Shown here piece after piece: positions 16,835 through 26,587 of a stretch of DNA of 64,000 bases. The stretch is taken from the NCBI GenBank assembly GCA_963726795.1, contig CAVSDD010000008.1, positions 130,946 to 194,945 on the forward strand, written 5' to 3'. The translations under genes and the position numbers were made by a program. The notes beneath the pieces were generated by a model. The model was not told where the DNA came from and did not search any database. It was given only the letters and a program-made list of their open reading frames with translations. The DNA is from Hyphomicrobium_A sp963726795 (GTDB lineage: Bacteria; Pseudomonadota; Alphaproteobacteria; Rhizobiales; Hyphomicrobiaceae). Numbering within the stretch: position 1 is the stretch's first letter; each line of letters begins with the position of its first letter.

Positions 16835-17437
16835 ATGCTCCAGCATCTGCGTCCTGCGCTGACCATGCTCCTGGCATTTACGCTGCTGACCGGCGTCGTC
16901 TATCCGCTCGCCGTCACCGGCGTCGCCTGGGTCATGATGCACGACGCGTCTCTCGGCAGCCTCGTGCAGCGCAACGGAAAGGTCATCGGCTCGAGCCTGA
17001 TCGGTCAGTCGTTCACGAGCGACCAATACTTCCATGGGCGCCCGTCGGCGACGACGGGGCCTGATCCCTCCGACAGCTCCAAGTCGGTCGATGCGCCCTA
17101 CAACGCGGCAGCCTCCACCGGCTCCAATCTCGGCCCGATCACGCGTAAGCTGATCGATCGCGTGAAGCTGGACGTGGACGGCCTGCGCTCAGCCGGCGCG
17201 ACCGGGCCTATCCCCGCCGATGCGGTCACAACCTCGGCCAGCGGGCTCGATCCCGACATCTCTCCCGAGACGGCGCAGCTGCAGGTGCCCCGCGTGGCAA
17301 AAGCACGCTCGATGCCCGAGGAGCGCGTGCGCGCCCTCGTTGCCGGCAATACCGCGGAGCGGGCACTTGGTATCCTGGGCGAACGCAGGGTTAACGTTTT
17401 GGAGCTCAACCTCGCGCTCGACGCCCAGGCGCACTAG
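16835..17437 (+). CDS. kdpC: Potassium-transporting ATPase subunit KdpC
   Basis: A 200-aa protein with one N-terminal membrane helix (LTMLLAFTLLTGVVYPLAVTG) and a periplasmic domain with family motifs GSSLIGQSFTSDQYFHGRPS and SASGLDPDISPETAQLQVPRV. KdpC stabilises the KdpFABC complex. GAAGGA lies before the ATG. Normal length; followed by kdpD after 15 bases. Confidence 0.97.
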   Translation: MLQHLRPALTMLLAFTLLTGVVYPLAVTGVAWVMMHDASLGSLVQRNGKVIGSSLIGQSFTSDQYFHGRPSATTGPDPSDSSKSVDAPYNAAASTGSNLGPITRKLIDRVKLDVDGLRSAGATGPIPADAVTTSASGLDPDISPETAQLQVPRVAKARSMPEERVRALVAGNTAERALGILGERRVNVLELNLALDAQAH

Positions 17438-17452
17438 ATTAGAGGGGCGAGT

Positions 17453-20155
17453 GTGCCGATGCCCCCCGAGTTGCAACGAGCTTCCGCCGACGCGCTGCTG
17501 GCTCTCTCTGAGACGCCTCGCGGGCGGCTCAAGGTATTTCTCGGCGCAGCCCCCGGGGTGGGGAAGACGTACGCCATGCTGTCGGCGGCACGCGCCGAGA
17601 AGGAGCACGGCCGCGACGTCGTCATCGGGCTCATCGAGACGCATGATCGCGCGGAGACCAAAGCGCTGGTCGACGGCATCGAGGTCATCCCGCGCAAGCC
17701 CACGGTTTACGTCAACAAGATCCTGAGCGAGTTCGATCTCGACAAGGCGCTGGCGCGCAAGCCGCGCCTGCTGCTGGTCGACGAGCTTGCGCACAGCAAC
17801 ATTCCCGGCAGCCGTCATCCCAAGCGCTGGCAGGACGTTGTGGAGCTGCTCGCGGCGGGCATCGACGTGTGGACGACGCTCAACGTCCAGCACCTGGAAG
17901 GCCTCAACGACATCGTGGAGAAGATCACGCGCGTGAAGGTGCGCGAGACCGTGCCCGATCACGTGTTCGAGAAAGCCGACGAGATCATGATGGTCGATCT
18001 GCCGACCGAGGAGCTGTTGACGCGCCTCGCCGCCGGAAAGGTCTACGTGCCGGACATGGCGGATCGGGCGCGCAAACGTTTCTTCAAGGCGGAAAACTTG
18101 ACCGCGCTGCGCGAGCTGGCGTTGCGGCGCGCAGCCGAGCGCATCGATGCCGACCTCATCGACCATATGCAGGCGCAGGCGATCGCCGGTCCATGGGCGG
18201 CGGGCGAGCGAATCCTCGCCTGCCTCGCGGGCGGCGACGACGGGGCGACGGTCGTGCGTGCGGCCAAGCGGCTCGCTGATGTGATGGATGCGCCGTGGAT
18301 GGCGGTGACGGTGGAGCGTCCAGGCGACCAACCCTCGGAGCCCGCGCGCCGGCGGCTAGAGGATGCATTGAAGCTCGCGCAATCGCTCGGCGCCGAGACC
18401 AACACGCTCGCCGGCGCCGATTCTGTCGCCGAGCTGCTGCGCTTCGCCAAGTTCGAGAACGTGACCCAGGTCGTGGTGGGTCGCTCACGCGAGAGCCGCC
18501 TCAAGGATTGGTTCGGGCGGTCATTCCTGCGCGATCTGTTGCGCCGCGCCGACGGCATCGCCGTGCACGTCGTCACCGGCTCCAAGGATAATAGCTCCAA
18601 GCAGCGCGCCGGCACCGCGCCGGAAACGCCAGCGCGGCCAATGCTCGCTTTGGCGCCGCTTCCGATGCTGTGGTCGACGGTGGCGGTCGTGGTCGCCGTG
18701 GGCGTCGGCTTCGGGTTAGAGAGGCTGACCGATTTTCCCAACCTGTCGATGGTGTTCCTGCTGGCAGTGGTGTTCGCGGCGCTGCGCTTCGGCGTCGGTC
18801 CGGCGGTCTACGCCTCGATACTGTCATTCCTCGTCTACAACCTGTTCTTCATCGAGCCCGTCTACAGCTTCACCGTCGCGCGGCCCGACGAGCTCCTGTC
18901 GCTGTTCGTCTTCCTTTTGATTGCGGTCATCACGGCGACTCTTGCGGGGCGCGTGCGTCTCCAAGTGCAGACTGCGGTCGATCGGATGCGCTCGACGCGG
19001 AGGCTTTACGAGTTCACGCGGCGGCTGTCGGCGGTCGCCGGCTTCGAGGACATCCCGCAGGCGGCGGCAGCCGAGATCCACGCAAGTCTCGGCCGCCCCG
19101 CCGTGATCCTGCTTGAGCACGAGGGCAAGCTGAACGTGAGCGGCGCCTGGCCGGGCGACGTGTCCCTCGACACCGCCGCCATGACCGCGGCGTGGTGGGC
19201 GCTCGACCATGGCGAGGCGGCCGGCGCCGATACGGCGACGCTCCCCGCCGTGCCGTGGCTGTTTCTGCCGCTGCGCGCCGGGCAGAAGGCCTTCGGCGTC
19301 ATCGGCGCCGGCCGCAGCTTCGAAGGGACGCGGCTCGATGCCGAGGCGCAGACTTTGCTGGAGACCTTGGCCGAGCAGGCAGCAATCGCGCTCGACCGCG
19401 CCTCGCTCGCACGCGACGTGGGCGAGGTGCGCAGCGCCGCCGAGGCGGAGCGCGTGCGCAATACGTTTCTGGCATCGATCTCGCACGACTTCCGCACGCC
19501 GCTCGCGTCCATCCTGGGATCGGCCACCAGCCTCATCGAGTTCAAGGACAAGATCGAGCCTGCGGCCCGCGACGCGTTGCTCGGCCAGATCAAGGAGGAG
19601 GCCGAGGGTCTCGATGGCATGGTGCGCAACCTGCTCGCCATGACGCGCATCGATGCCGGCGCGCTGGAAGTGCGGCGCGACTGGGTCGACTTGCGCGAGC
19701 TGGCCGAGCGCGCGGCGAGAAACGCGCGCCGCCGCGGCGCTGCACAATCGCTCGCGGTCAACCTGCCGCCTGAGCTGCCTCTGGTGCGGGCCGACGCCAA
19801 GCTTATCGAGCAGGCGCTGGGCAATGCGGTTGCCAATGCCGTGGCGCACACGCCGGCGTCCACGCACATCGTCATCGACGCCAAGGTGACGGACGGTGCG
19901 GTGGTCTTGCGCGTCAACGACGACGGAAGCGGCATCGCCGCCGACATGCTGCCGCGCGTGTTCGACAAGTTCGTGCACGCGAAGCCGGACGGCGCAGGCG
20001 CGGCTGACAAGGGCGAAGGTTCGGGCCTGGGCCTCGCCATCGCCAAGGGCATCATGGAGGCGCATGGGGGGACCATCGCCGCGGAAAGTCCCATCGCCAA
20101 CGGACGCGGCACCCGCATCTCGCTGTCGTTTCCGCGCGGGGAGGGCGTCGCGTGA
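17453..20155 (+). CDS. kdpD: Sensor histidine kinase KdpD
   Basis: A 900-aa membrane kinase. N-terminal KdpD domain (about residues 22-235) with Walker A GAAPGVGKTYAML, a USP-like domain (about 250-380), four membrane helices (DUF4118, about 400-505), a GAF-like domain (about 525-650), HisKA with ISHDFRTPL (H678) and a HATPase domain with the GLGLAIAKGIMEAHGG G-box. It senses low K+ or turgor and phosphorylates KdpE. Start is GTG 17453 or ATG 17459. Its stop overlaps the kdpE start (GTGA), so the two are translationally coupled. Confidence 0.97.
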   Translation: MPMPPELQRASADALLALSETPRGRLKVFLGAAPGVGKTYAMLSAARAEKEHGRDVVIGLIETHDRAETKALVDGIEVIPRKPTVYVNKILSEFDLDKALARKPRLLLVDELAHSNIPGSRHPKRWQDVVELLAAGIDVWTTLNVQHLEGLNDIVEKITRVKVRETVPDHVFEKADEIMMVDLPTEELLTRLAAGKVYVPDMADRARKRFFKAENLTALRELALRRAAERIDADLIDHMQAQAIAGPWAAGERILACLAGGDDGATVVRAAKRLADVMDAPWMAVTVERPGDQPSEPARRRLEDALKLAQSLGAETNTLAGADSVAELLRFAKFENVTQVVVGRSRESRLKDWFGRSFLRDLLRRADGIAVHVVTGSKDNSSKQRAGTAPETPARPMLALAPLPMLWSTVAVVVAVGVGFGLERLTDFPNLSMVFLLAVVFAALRFGVGPAVYASILSFLVYNLFFIEPVYSFTVARPDELLSLFVFLLIAVITATLAGRVRLQVQTAVDRMRSTRRLYEFTRRLSAVAGFEDIPQAAAAEIHASLGRPAVILLEHEGKLNVSGAWPGDVSLDTAAMTAAWWALDHGEAAGADTATLPAVPWLFLPLRAGQKAFGVIGAGRSFEGTRLDAEAQTLLETLAEQAAIALDRASLARDVGEVRSAAEAERVRNTFLASISHDFRTPLASILGSATSLIEFKDKIEPAARDALLGQIKEEAEGLDGMVRNLLAMTRIDAGALEVRRDWVDLRELAERAARNARRRGAAQSLAVNLPPELPLVRADAKLIEQALGNAVANAVAHTPASTHIVIDAKVTDGAVVLRVNDDGSGIAADMLPRVFDKFVHAKPDGAGAADKGEGSGLGLAIAKGIMEAHGGTIAAESPIANGRGTRISLSFPRGEGVA

Positions 20156-20830
20156 CACCCAAGCTGCGCGCGCTCGTGGTCGACGATGAGCCGGCAATCC
20201 TGCGGTTTCTGCAGGCGGCGCTCGGTGCGTCGGACTACGTCGTGTCCAGTGCCGCCACGGTGCAGGAGGCGTTGAAGGGCATGGGCGATAACCCTGACAT
20301 CGTCATCCTCGACCTGGGCCTGCCCGACGGCGACGGCAAGGACGTGATCCGCGAGATCCGGCGTTCCTCCAACGTGCCCATCGTGGTGCTGTCGGCGCGT
20401 GACCGCGAGGCGGAGAAGATCGAGGCGCTTGGACCTCGGCGCCGACGACTTCGTCAACAAGCCTTTCGGCGTCGGCGAGCTCATGGCGCGGTTGCGTGCC
20501 GCGCTGCGTCACCGCCATGAGGAGGCGGAGACGATCAGGGCCGGCGCGCTCGAGATCGACATCGCCGGCCATCGCGTCACGCGGGCCGGCGCCGATATCA
20601 AGCTGACGCGGCGCGAGTTCGACCTGCTCGCCTGCCTCGCGCGACAGCCCGGGAAGGTCATCACCCACCGCAAGTTGCTCACTGCGGTCTGGGGTCCGGC
20701 GCAAGCCGACGAGACGCAATATCTCCGCGTCTACATCGGCCACCTGCGGCAGAAGCTTGAGGATGACCCGGACGACCCGAAGATCATCGAGACCGAGCTC
20801 GGCATCGGCTACCGGCTGGTCGAAAATTGA
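20152..20830 (+). pseudogene. kdpE: Response regulator KdpE, interrupted by a one-base insertion
   Basis: OmpR-family regulator that activates kdp under K+ limitation. The receiver domain is good (VVDDEPAILRFLQ, acceptor in VILDLGLPDGDG) and the winged-helix domain is good (LTRREFDLLACLARQPGKVI, ETELGIGYRLVEN), but they lie in different frames. The break is at about 20431: the first frame reads EKIEALGPRRRR, whereas removing one G from the GG gives EKIEALDLGADDFVNKPFG, the expected sequence. Corrected length is 225 aa, the family norm. As written, the protein would lack its DNA-binding domain. A sequencing error is at least as likely as a real mutation. Start GTG overlaps the kdpD stop. Confidence 0.9.
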
Positions 20831-20838
20831 ACCCGCCC

Positions 20839-22248
20839 TTAGCTCGCGGAGACTTTTAACCCGCGCCCCGCCGTTTCGGGGAAGCTGACGGTCACCGTGA
20901 GGCCGGGTTTGTTGTCCGAGAGTTTGATGGTTCCGTCATGCAGGAGGACAATCGCCGAGACGAGGCTCAACCCGAGCCCATGGCCGGGGGTCGTCCTGCT
21001 CTTCTCAAGGCGATAGAGCCGCCTGAATACGTTGGTGTGTTCTTCCTTGGGAATGCCAGGACCGTTGTCAGCGATTTCGACGAACACGCGGCCTTGGGCT
21101 TCGGAAAGCTTGAGACTTATCTTTGAACCCGGCGGGCAATGGCGGATCGAATTTTCGATCAGATTGGCGACCAGCTGGGTGAGAAGCTCGGTATCGCCAT
21201 AGATCAAGGGATGGCCACCGCAATCGAGAAGGCTGAGCTCGTGGCCATACTCTTCCGCGACAGGCTGGTAGTCGTCGGCTAGTGAACTCACGACGCCGTC
21301 AAGATCCACCGATCGAAATCGCTGCTTCTTGAGGCCCGCTTCCAACTGAGCGATGCTGAGGAGCGCCTCAAAAGTCTCCACTATTCCCTCGATCTCGGTG
21401 AGCGTGGTCGTGATGCTCTGTCTATAGCCCTCCGGTCCGATGTCGGTCTCAAGCACCGCTTCCAGACGCCGCTGGATGCGCCCGATGGGCATCTTGAGAT
21501 CGTGAGCGATGTCGGCAGAAACCTGCCGCAGGCTCGCTAGCACGCGCTGCAGCTGATCGAGCGTGGAATTGACGTGGCCGCCAATGCGGTCGATGTCATC
21601 CCCGGTGCGAGTGCGCACGACGCGCAAATGCGGCTGTCCTTTTCCTGCGGCATCTAGGGCCTCCGAGATTGCATCGATGCGGCGCTGGGCGCGCAGGCCG
21701 AGCAGCCACCCGGTGGCCGCCGCGATCAGGACGATGAACGCCGTGCCGATTGCGATCGCGCTGAACAGCACATTCTGTGCCTCGATAATATCTCCATCGT
21801 CGTCGCCAATCAGCAAGTTGCCATCATCGAGCGTGGTCCACGATGCGGTCATGCCAGACGGAATCGTCGCATCGGACCACGCTGTTCTCAGGCTCAGGTC
21901 GCGCCACGGAATGAATCTATTTCCAGCGAAGGTCGGGATCGGATCGATATTTCCGGCGATAAAGCCGCCCGACTTGTCAGTCAGAAGATAGATTATCCCG
22001 GCGTCCGGCGAGACACGGGCTTTGCGCAGGACGACCTCGCGCAAGCCGGCGAACCCTTCGTTGCGCGCGACGGTGAGGAGGGTGTCTTTCATGTCGGCGA
22101 TAAAGGATGCTTGCCGTTGATGAAATTCTCCCGATACCCAGGCGAAAAACCCCCAGCCAGCTATCAGCGCGATCAGGGCGAAAAGAACCGCAAAGTAGAT
22201 CGAAAAGCGAAACGCGGTGCCGCGCAGGATGCTACTTCGCAGGCGCAT
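20839..22248 (-). CDS. Sensor histidine kinase with periplasmic sensor
   Basis: A 469-aa inner-membrane kinase: helix at about residues 13-36, periplasmic sensor of about 120 residues, second helix at about 160-182, HAMP, HisKA with SADIAHDLKMPIGR, and HATPase with NLIENSIRHCPPG and GHGLGLSLVSAI. The sensed signal is unknown. The ATG at 22248 lies 17 bases inside the end of the regulator gene, so the pair is coupled. It converges on kdpE with only eight bases between stop codons, but the partner regulator is the adjacent gene, not KdpE. Confidence 0.93.
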   Translation of the reverse strand: MRLRSSILRGTAFRFSIYFAVLFALIALIAGWGFFAWVSGEFHQRQASFIADMKDTLLTVARNEGFAGLREVVLRKARVSPDAGIIYLLTDKSGGFIAGNIDPIPTFAGNRFIPWRDLSLRTAWSDATIPSGMTASWTTLDDGNLLIGDDDGDIIEAQNVLFSAIAIGTAFIVLIAAATGWLLGLRAQRRIDAISEALDAAGKGQPHLRVVRTRTGDDIDRIGGHVNSTLDQLQRVLASLRQVSADIAHDLKMPIGRIQRRLEAVLETDIGPEGYRQSITTTLTEIEGIVETFEALLSIAQLEAGLKKQRFRSVDLDGVVSSLADDYQPVAEEYGHELSLLDCGGHPLIYGDTELLTQLVANLIENSIRHCPPGSKISLKLSEAQGRVFVEIADNGPGIPKEEHTNVFRRLYRLEKSRTTPGHGLGLSLVSAIVLLHDGTIKLSDNKPGLTVTVSFPETAGRGLKVSAS

Positions 22249-22927
22249 CGATCGAATATCCTCTGCCCCTGACGGTGTGAACCAGCGGCACCTCGAAATC
22301 ACGGTCGATCTTTGAACGCAAGCGGCTGACGAAAGTCTGCACGATGCTCGTCTTGGGATCGAAATGGAATCCCCACACCTGCTCGAGCAGCATCTTCCGG
22401 GTCATCAACCGGCCGGCATTGCGCATGAGCGCCTCGAGCAGGCGCAGCTCGCGCGGCGCGAGATCGATCTTGCGGCCATTGCGCACGACGGTCCGCGATA
22501 TGACGTTGAGCTCGAGATCCGCGACTTCGAGCACTGAATTATCGTTGTCGTTGCCGAGACGGCGGCCCAGAGCATTCACACGCGCGCGTAATTCAGCGAT
22601 CGCGAAGGGCTTCACGAGATAATCGTCAGCGCCGGCATCCAGTCCGTCGACGCGATCTTCGATGCCGCCAAGCGAAGTCAGGAGCAGCACGGGTGTGCGG
22701 ATGCCCGACGTGCGCAAGGATTCCACAATCGACAAGCCGTCAAGGCCGGGCAGCATCCGGTCGATGATCATGACATCGAAAGACTGTACGGCGCCCAATC
22801 GCAATCCGGCATTACCGTCTAACGCCGACTCCACGGCGTGGCCGGCCGACTCCAACCCGCGCGTGATGTGCCGCGAAGCCTCTTCGTCATCCTCGATGAG
22901 CAATACGCGCATCTGTGCCCTAGCCAT
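22232..22927 (-). CDS. OmpR/PhoB-family response regulator
   Basis: A 231-aa regulator: receiver domain with LLIEDDEEA and phospho-acceptor in VMIIDRMLPGLDG, the K of LVKPF, and a winged-helix domain ending VSRLRSKIDRDFEVPLVHTVRGRGYSI. First gene of a two-gene operon with the kinase that follows. An alternative start five codons downstream (MRVLLIEDD) is possible. Target genes are unknown; the exported ClpP-like gene is next upstream but on the same strand and 255 bases away. Confidence 0.94.
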   Translation of the reverse strand: MARAQMRVLLIEDDEEASRHITRGLESAGHAVESALDGNAGLRLGAVQSFDVMIIDRMLPGLDGLSIVESLRTSGIRTPVLLLTSLGGIEDRVDGLDAGADDYLVKPFAIAELRARVNALGRRLGNDNDNSVLEVADLELNVISRTVVRNGRKIDLAPRELRLLEALMRNAGRLMTRKMLLEQVWGFHFDPKTSIVQTFVSRLRSKIDRDFEVPLVHTVRGRGYSIDAPAK

Positions 22928-23182
22928 TGTCGTCCTGCTGGCGTTCGCTCCAGCCTACCAGCGTCACTCCGAGACCGACCAAATACTCGTGAGCGGCACT
23001 GCGACGCTTAGGTCGTGCCGGCGCAGTATCGCGAGCCAAACGATCAGATTTGCGGCATCGCAGCCGATCGATCCGAAAACCACGGGCTATTAACTATAGG
23101 GCGGATCGACTGCAGGTCGAGGCTGGTGCCGGCTCCGCTGGCCATTTTCAGGTCGCGTCACGCCCGCAGACCGTTCGAAGGA

Positions 23183-24415
23183 TCAGGTCGGTCGGCAAGA
23201 TTTCAGGAAGCGCTGGACTACGAGTGCGCCCGGCGCGGCACCGGCGACCTCCACGGGCCATTGCCCGATACCCACGGTCGCGCCGACAACGAACGACTTG
23301 GCGCCCTTCGCGAGCGCGTTCGTCAATTCAACTGCGGCGTCCATGCCCCACGCGATCCGCTTCTCATCGGCGGCAAGACGTGCATTGCCGTTAGCTCCAA
23401 ACGCGTGGCCCTGGTCGCCCCACTTATTGAGATAAGGCGGCGTCGGGAGCTCGCTCGTCTGCCAGGCCATTTTGCTCAGGCCCTGCTCGATCTCCCCGCT
23501 AGATACCAAGGTTGACGGCAAAGCGAAGTCGATCATCAAAGCCAGCGAGCCGGGTTGCGAAGTCGAGCATTTGAAGGTCACGGTCTGCGCCTTACTCGGC
23601 TCGCGGAACTCGCCCACGAGAGAGGTCCGCCCTTCGTCGTCCTGGGCGAGGTTCCAGCTCTCCGTGCCCGCGGTGTAGAGTATGCGGAAGCGCTCGAGAT
23701 CCTCATCGGGAACGAAATTAAAGCTGTCGGGCGCGGCGGTGGCGGCAGCCGCCAGCAGGGCCGGATCGGCGCCCATCTTCTGCACGTAGGCAAGCACCTT
23801 GCCGAACTGCTTCTGCGAGCTCTTCAAGCACTCTTCCGCCGTCGCACAGTTACCGTCAAACTGGTGCAGCCCGTACCTGCTGCCGGCTATCATCGTCCGC
23901 TTTACTCCGCCGAGGTAGGTGTAGGCGCAGGCGCTCAGGCAATATCCGGGAAAGAAGGTGCGGCCGACGTTCGACAGGCTCGAAACAGGCTTCTGGCCGA
24001 GCGATTTCATGAGCGCGTCGAACGCGGGTGTGGCGCTCGGCCGATAGGCCTCCATCGTGTTGATGGCGTTGATCGTCCCGTCGGGGAAGAGCGTCTCGAA
24101 TGGCGGGAGCTCCTCAGGCGAGCCGATCTCCGCGTTCAGTCCGTGCGCACGGATGATGGTGCCGAGCGCCATGCCAGCATCGAGATCGCCGCCGAACGAG
24201 AGCAGATAGATGGTGTCTCCCGGCGCCAATGGATGCTTGGAGAGAAAGTGCTCGAACGCGTCTGCGGTTTGATTGGTGAGTTGTCCGCGTGCAACGACTT
24301 CGCCGCTATCGAGAGCCTCGAACGTCATCGGCTGCGTGATGCCGAGGCTCACCGCGCGACCGGACATCACCGCCAGTGAAAGCAAAATGACCGCAGCACG
24401 CATGCTCATCGTCAT
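23183..24415 (-). CDS. Exported ClpP-like periplasmic protein (COG3904-like)
   Basis: A 410-aa protein with a signal peptide (AAVILLSLAVMSGRAVS). Residues about 30-210 look like a ClpP/crotonase-type serine hydrolase: LLSFGGDLDAGMALGTIIRA corresponds to the SPGG strand-turn, PGYCLSACAYTYLGG supplies a nucleophile-like S161, and GSRYGLHQF supplies H184, 23 residues on, close to the Ser-His spacing of ClpP. The C-terminal half is of unknown fold. Similar predicted periplasmic proteins are uncharacterised. It is divergent from an exported hydrolase gene with about 100 bases between, so a shared regulatory region is likely. The ATG at 24415 fits the signal peptide. Confidence 0.82.
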   Translation of the reverse strand: MTMSMRAAVILLSLAVMSGRAVSLGITQPMTFEALDSGEVVARGQLTNQTADAFEHFLSKHPLAPGDTIYLLSFGGDLDAGMALGTIIRAHGLNAEIGSPEELPPFETLFPDGTINAINTMEAYRPSATPAFDALMKSLGQKPVSSLSNVGRTFFPGYCLSACAYTYLGGVKRTMIAGSRYGLHQFDGNCATAEECLKSSQKQFGKVLAYVQKMGADPALLAAAATAAPDSFNFVPDEDLERFRILYTAGTESWNLAQDDEGRTSLVGEFREPSKAQTVTFKCSTSQPGSLALMIDFALPSTLVSSGEIEQGLSKMAWQTSELPTPPYLNKWGDQGHAFGANGNARLAADEKRIAWGMDAAVELTNALAKGAKSFVVGATVGIGQWPVEVAGAAPGALVVQRFLKSCRPT

Positions 24416-24518
24416 CGCGTTCCTCTCACTTCGGCCATGCTGCCTCGAGCGTTTTGATGTGATAGAGTGCCGTCTTTGCATTGGGCAGCGATGCCATCGT
24501 CATTGATACGGGGGGGCG

Positions 24519-26128
24519 ATGTTACGACCAATCCTTTATCTCGTCGGTCTATTTGTTGTCCTGCATCTTCCCGCGGCGGCACAAACCCAAGCGGGAAAAG
24601 CCGAGATCCTCACAATTTCTTGATGTGGCTCGCATCGACGCCGAAGGCGCGGCCCAGCTGGCGGCAGAATTCGGAACGGATTTCAAAGAACATCGCAACG
24701 TTTTCGAATTTCGTTCTGAAAAGTGACAAGGAAGCGCCGCCCGCATTCAAGGAAGCCAACGCAGAGGCAACCGCGCTCGTGGGCTCTGCGCGTTCGCAGA
24801 CCGAGGTCGCACGTGCGCTCGCAGCCGAGATCGAGACGGCGAAGGAAAAGGTCATCGTTGCCGACGACAAAGCGGCGCTCGACGACATGCGCAGCAGCGC
24901 GGTTGCGCTCTCCAAGCGCGCCAAGGACCTTGCCGCTTCCGCCGCCAGCACGACGGCAAGCGCAACCGCCCTCAACAGTAGGCTCGCGCGCGAGCCGGGT
25001 TCCGGAGGCTTCATTGCAAGTGCGAATCCGCAGAGCCTTGGCCCGACGGACGACCTCGGGTGCGTAAAGGCAGCCACCTGCACCCCGGTGCCGGTCTTCT
25101 TCGGCACCGACCGCGGCAAGGAGGAGCGCGCTGACCGTATTCATTTTAATGCGACTCGAGGCGGTGCCCTCGTGATGGGACGGGCCGTCGTCACCGTGCC
25201 GCGCGCAAATCGGAAGAAGGGCGAGGTCAATTTGCCGAGCTGGTGGGATGTGTTGCGATTCAAGAACCCCTGGCGCCTCGACCCGACATCGCACTTCACG
25301 ATCCCGGACGGCGGTGTGAAGGTGATGACGCCGGATGAGTTCGTCGCGGCGGCACGTGAGCAGCTTGCGTCAGCCGGCACGCACTCCGACAACGCCTTCG
25401 TGTTCGTGCACGGCTACAACAATTCATTCGACGATGGCCTCTACCGCGCTGCGCAAATATCCTACGACCTCGGTAAGGACGACAAGCCGTTCGGAACCGC
25501 GTTCGCCTACAGCTGGCCGTCGGCGGCTGCGTTCCAGGACTACAACTACGACTTCACCAGCGCGCGGCTTTCTGTGAAGCATCTTGAGGAGTTCATCAAT
25601 GTCGTCATCGACAAGACCCAGGCCAAGCACGTGCATCTCGTCGCCCACAGCATGGGCAACTGGCCGCTTGTAACCGCACTCAACGAGATTGTCGCCAAGC
25701 AGTCCGGAAAGGCGAAGATCGGCCAGATCATTCTCGCCGCGCCCGACATCGATGCGGGCGAATTCGCGGACATCGCCAAGGCCATCGCGCCGGGCGCCGG
25801 CATAATCACGCTCTATGCCTCGTCTGCCGATCGCGCGCTGCTCGCATCGCGCAAGGCTAACGGCGCCGTCCGCGCCGGCGACATTGTCGGCCCCGGCGCC
25901 GGGCCGGCCGCTATCGTTGCCGGTATCGACAGCATCGACGTCAGCGCGCTGAGCACCGACGTCTTCGGGCTCAATCACAACACCTACGTTGCGTCAGAAG
26001 AGCTCCTGAACGACATGAACGTCCTGATGCTCAAGCCGATACGGCCGCCCGACCTCCGCGACAAGCGCTTCCGTGCGCAAGGAACTCCTCAGCGCCCATT
26101 CTGGAGCTTCCAGCCTCCGGCGCAGTGA
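24519..26128 (+). CDS. Exported alpha/beta hydrolase, DUF900 family, 5' end apparently frameshifted
   Basis: From about 24725 on the frame is solid: a helical, probably coiled-coil stretch (KEANAEATALVGSARSQTEV), then a DUF900 hydrolase domain with VPVFFGTDR, FVFVHGYNNSF and the nucleophile elbow VAHSMGN (Ser codon at 25649). Substrates of this family are unknown. The 5' part is spread over three frames: a signal peptide MLRPILYLVGLFVVLHLPAA (from 24519), then DVARIDAEGAAQLAAEFGTD, then the main frame. Removing one base near TTT 24616-24618 and one near AAAA 24719-24722 joins all three. As written, translation must start later, for example at the ATG at 24625. Divergent partner: the ClpP-like exported gene. 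Confidence 0.75.
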
Positions 26129-26282
26129 CGAACCCGCGCCCTTAAACGTCGAGGTCGACTACATCCATTGCGGCCGCCGGCGCGGCGATCGGGTGGCGAC
26201 TGACTGGGTCAAGACGTGCGATTTGGCTTCCAACGCGTCAACGCGCGTACGCCCCGCCTGATGTTCGCACTTCTGTACGCAA

Positions 26283-26359
26283 GTGGCGCACCCAGCAGGA
26301 TTCGAACCTGCGACCTTTGCCTTCGGAGGGCAACGCTCTATCCAGCTGAGCTATGGGTG
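26283..26359 (-). tRNA. tRNA-Arg (anticodon CCG)
   Basis: A 77-nt cloverleaf read on the minus strand: acceptor GCACCCA / TGGGTGC, D-arm GCTC/GAGC, anticodon stem TTGCC/GGCAA with loop CTCCGAA (anticodon CCG, codon CGG), T-arm GCAGG-TTCGAAT-CCTGC, discriminator G and encoded CCA. Confidence 0.97.
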
Positions 26360-26489
26360 CTGATCGGGGCGCTCTTGATAGCTTATCCGGGAAGGCTGGG
26401 CAAACGCGGGCGAAGATGGCGCACACCCCCGGCGCATACATAGAATATCTGTGGCTCGGCAGGCACCTGGCCGATTTGGACCGGCGTGA

Positions 26490-26525
26490 CACTGGCAGGT
26501 AAACTGGCGAGTACACTGGCCGGTA
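26490..26525. repeat. Three degenerate 12-bp tandem repeats upstream of polA
   Basis: Units CACTGGCAGGTA, AACTGGCGAGTA and CACTGGCCGGTA stand head to tail, ending 62 bases before the polA start codon. They share the core ACTGGC and a terminal GTA. The spacing suits repeated contact by a DNA-binding protein or a small tandem-repeat polymorphism; no function is known. Confidence 0.6.
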
Positions 26526-26587
26526 CATGGGGACCATCGCGTCGCGGAGGCTGACCTGGGCGTTCCGAGCACCTATATTTCCTATCC

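Noticed and set aside
20839..22927. The two-component pair as the real partner of the kdp operon
   Set aside because: It is on the opposite strand with its own coupled kinase and regulator, while kdpD and kdpE are at their normal place.
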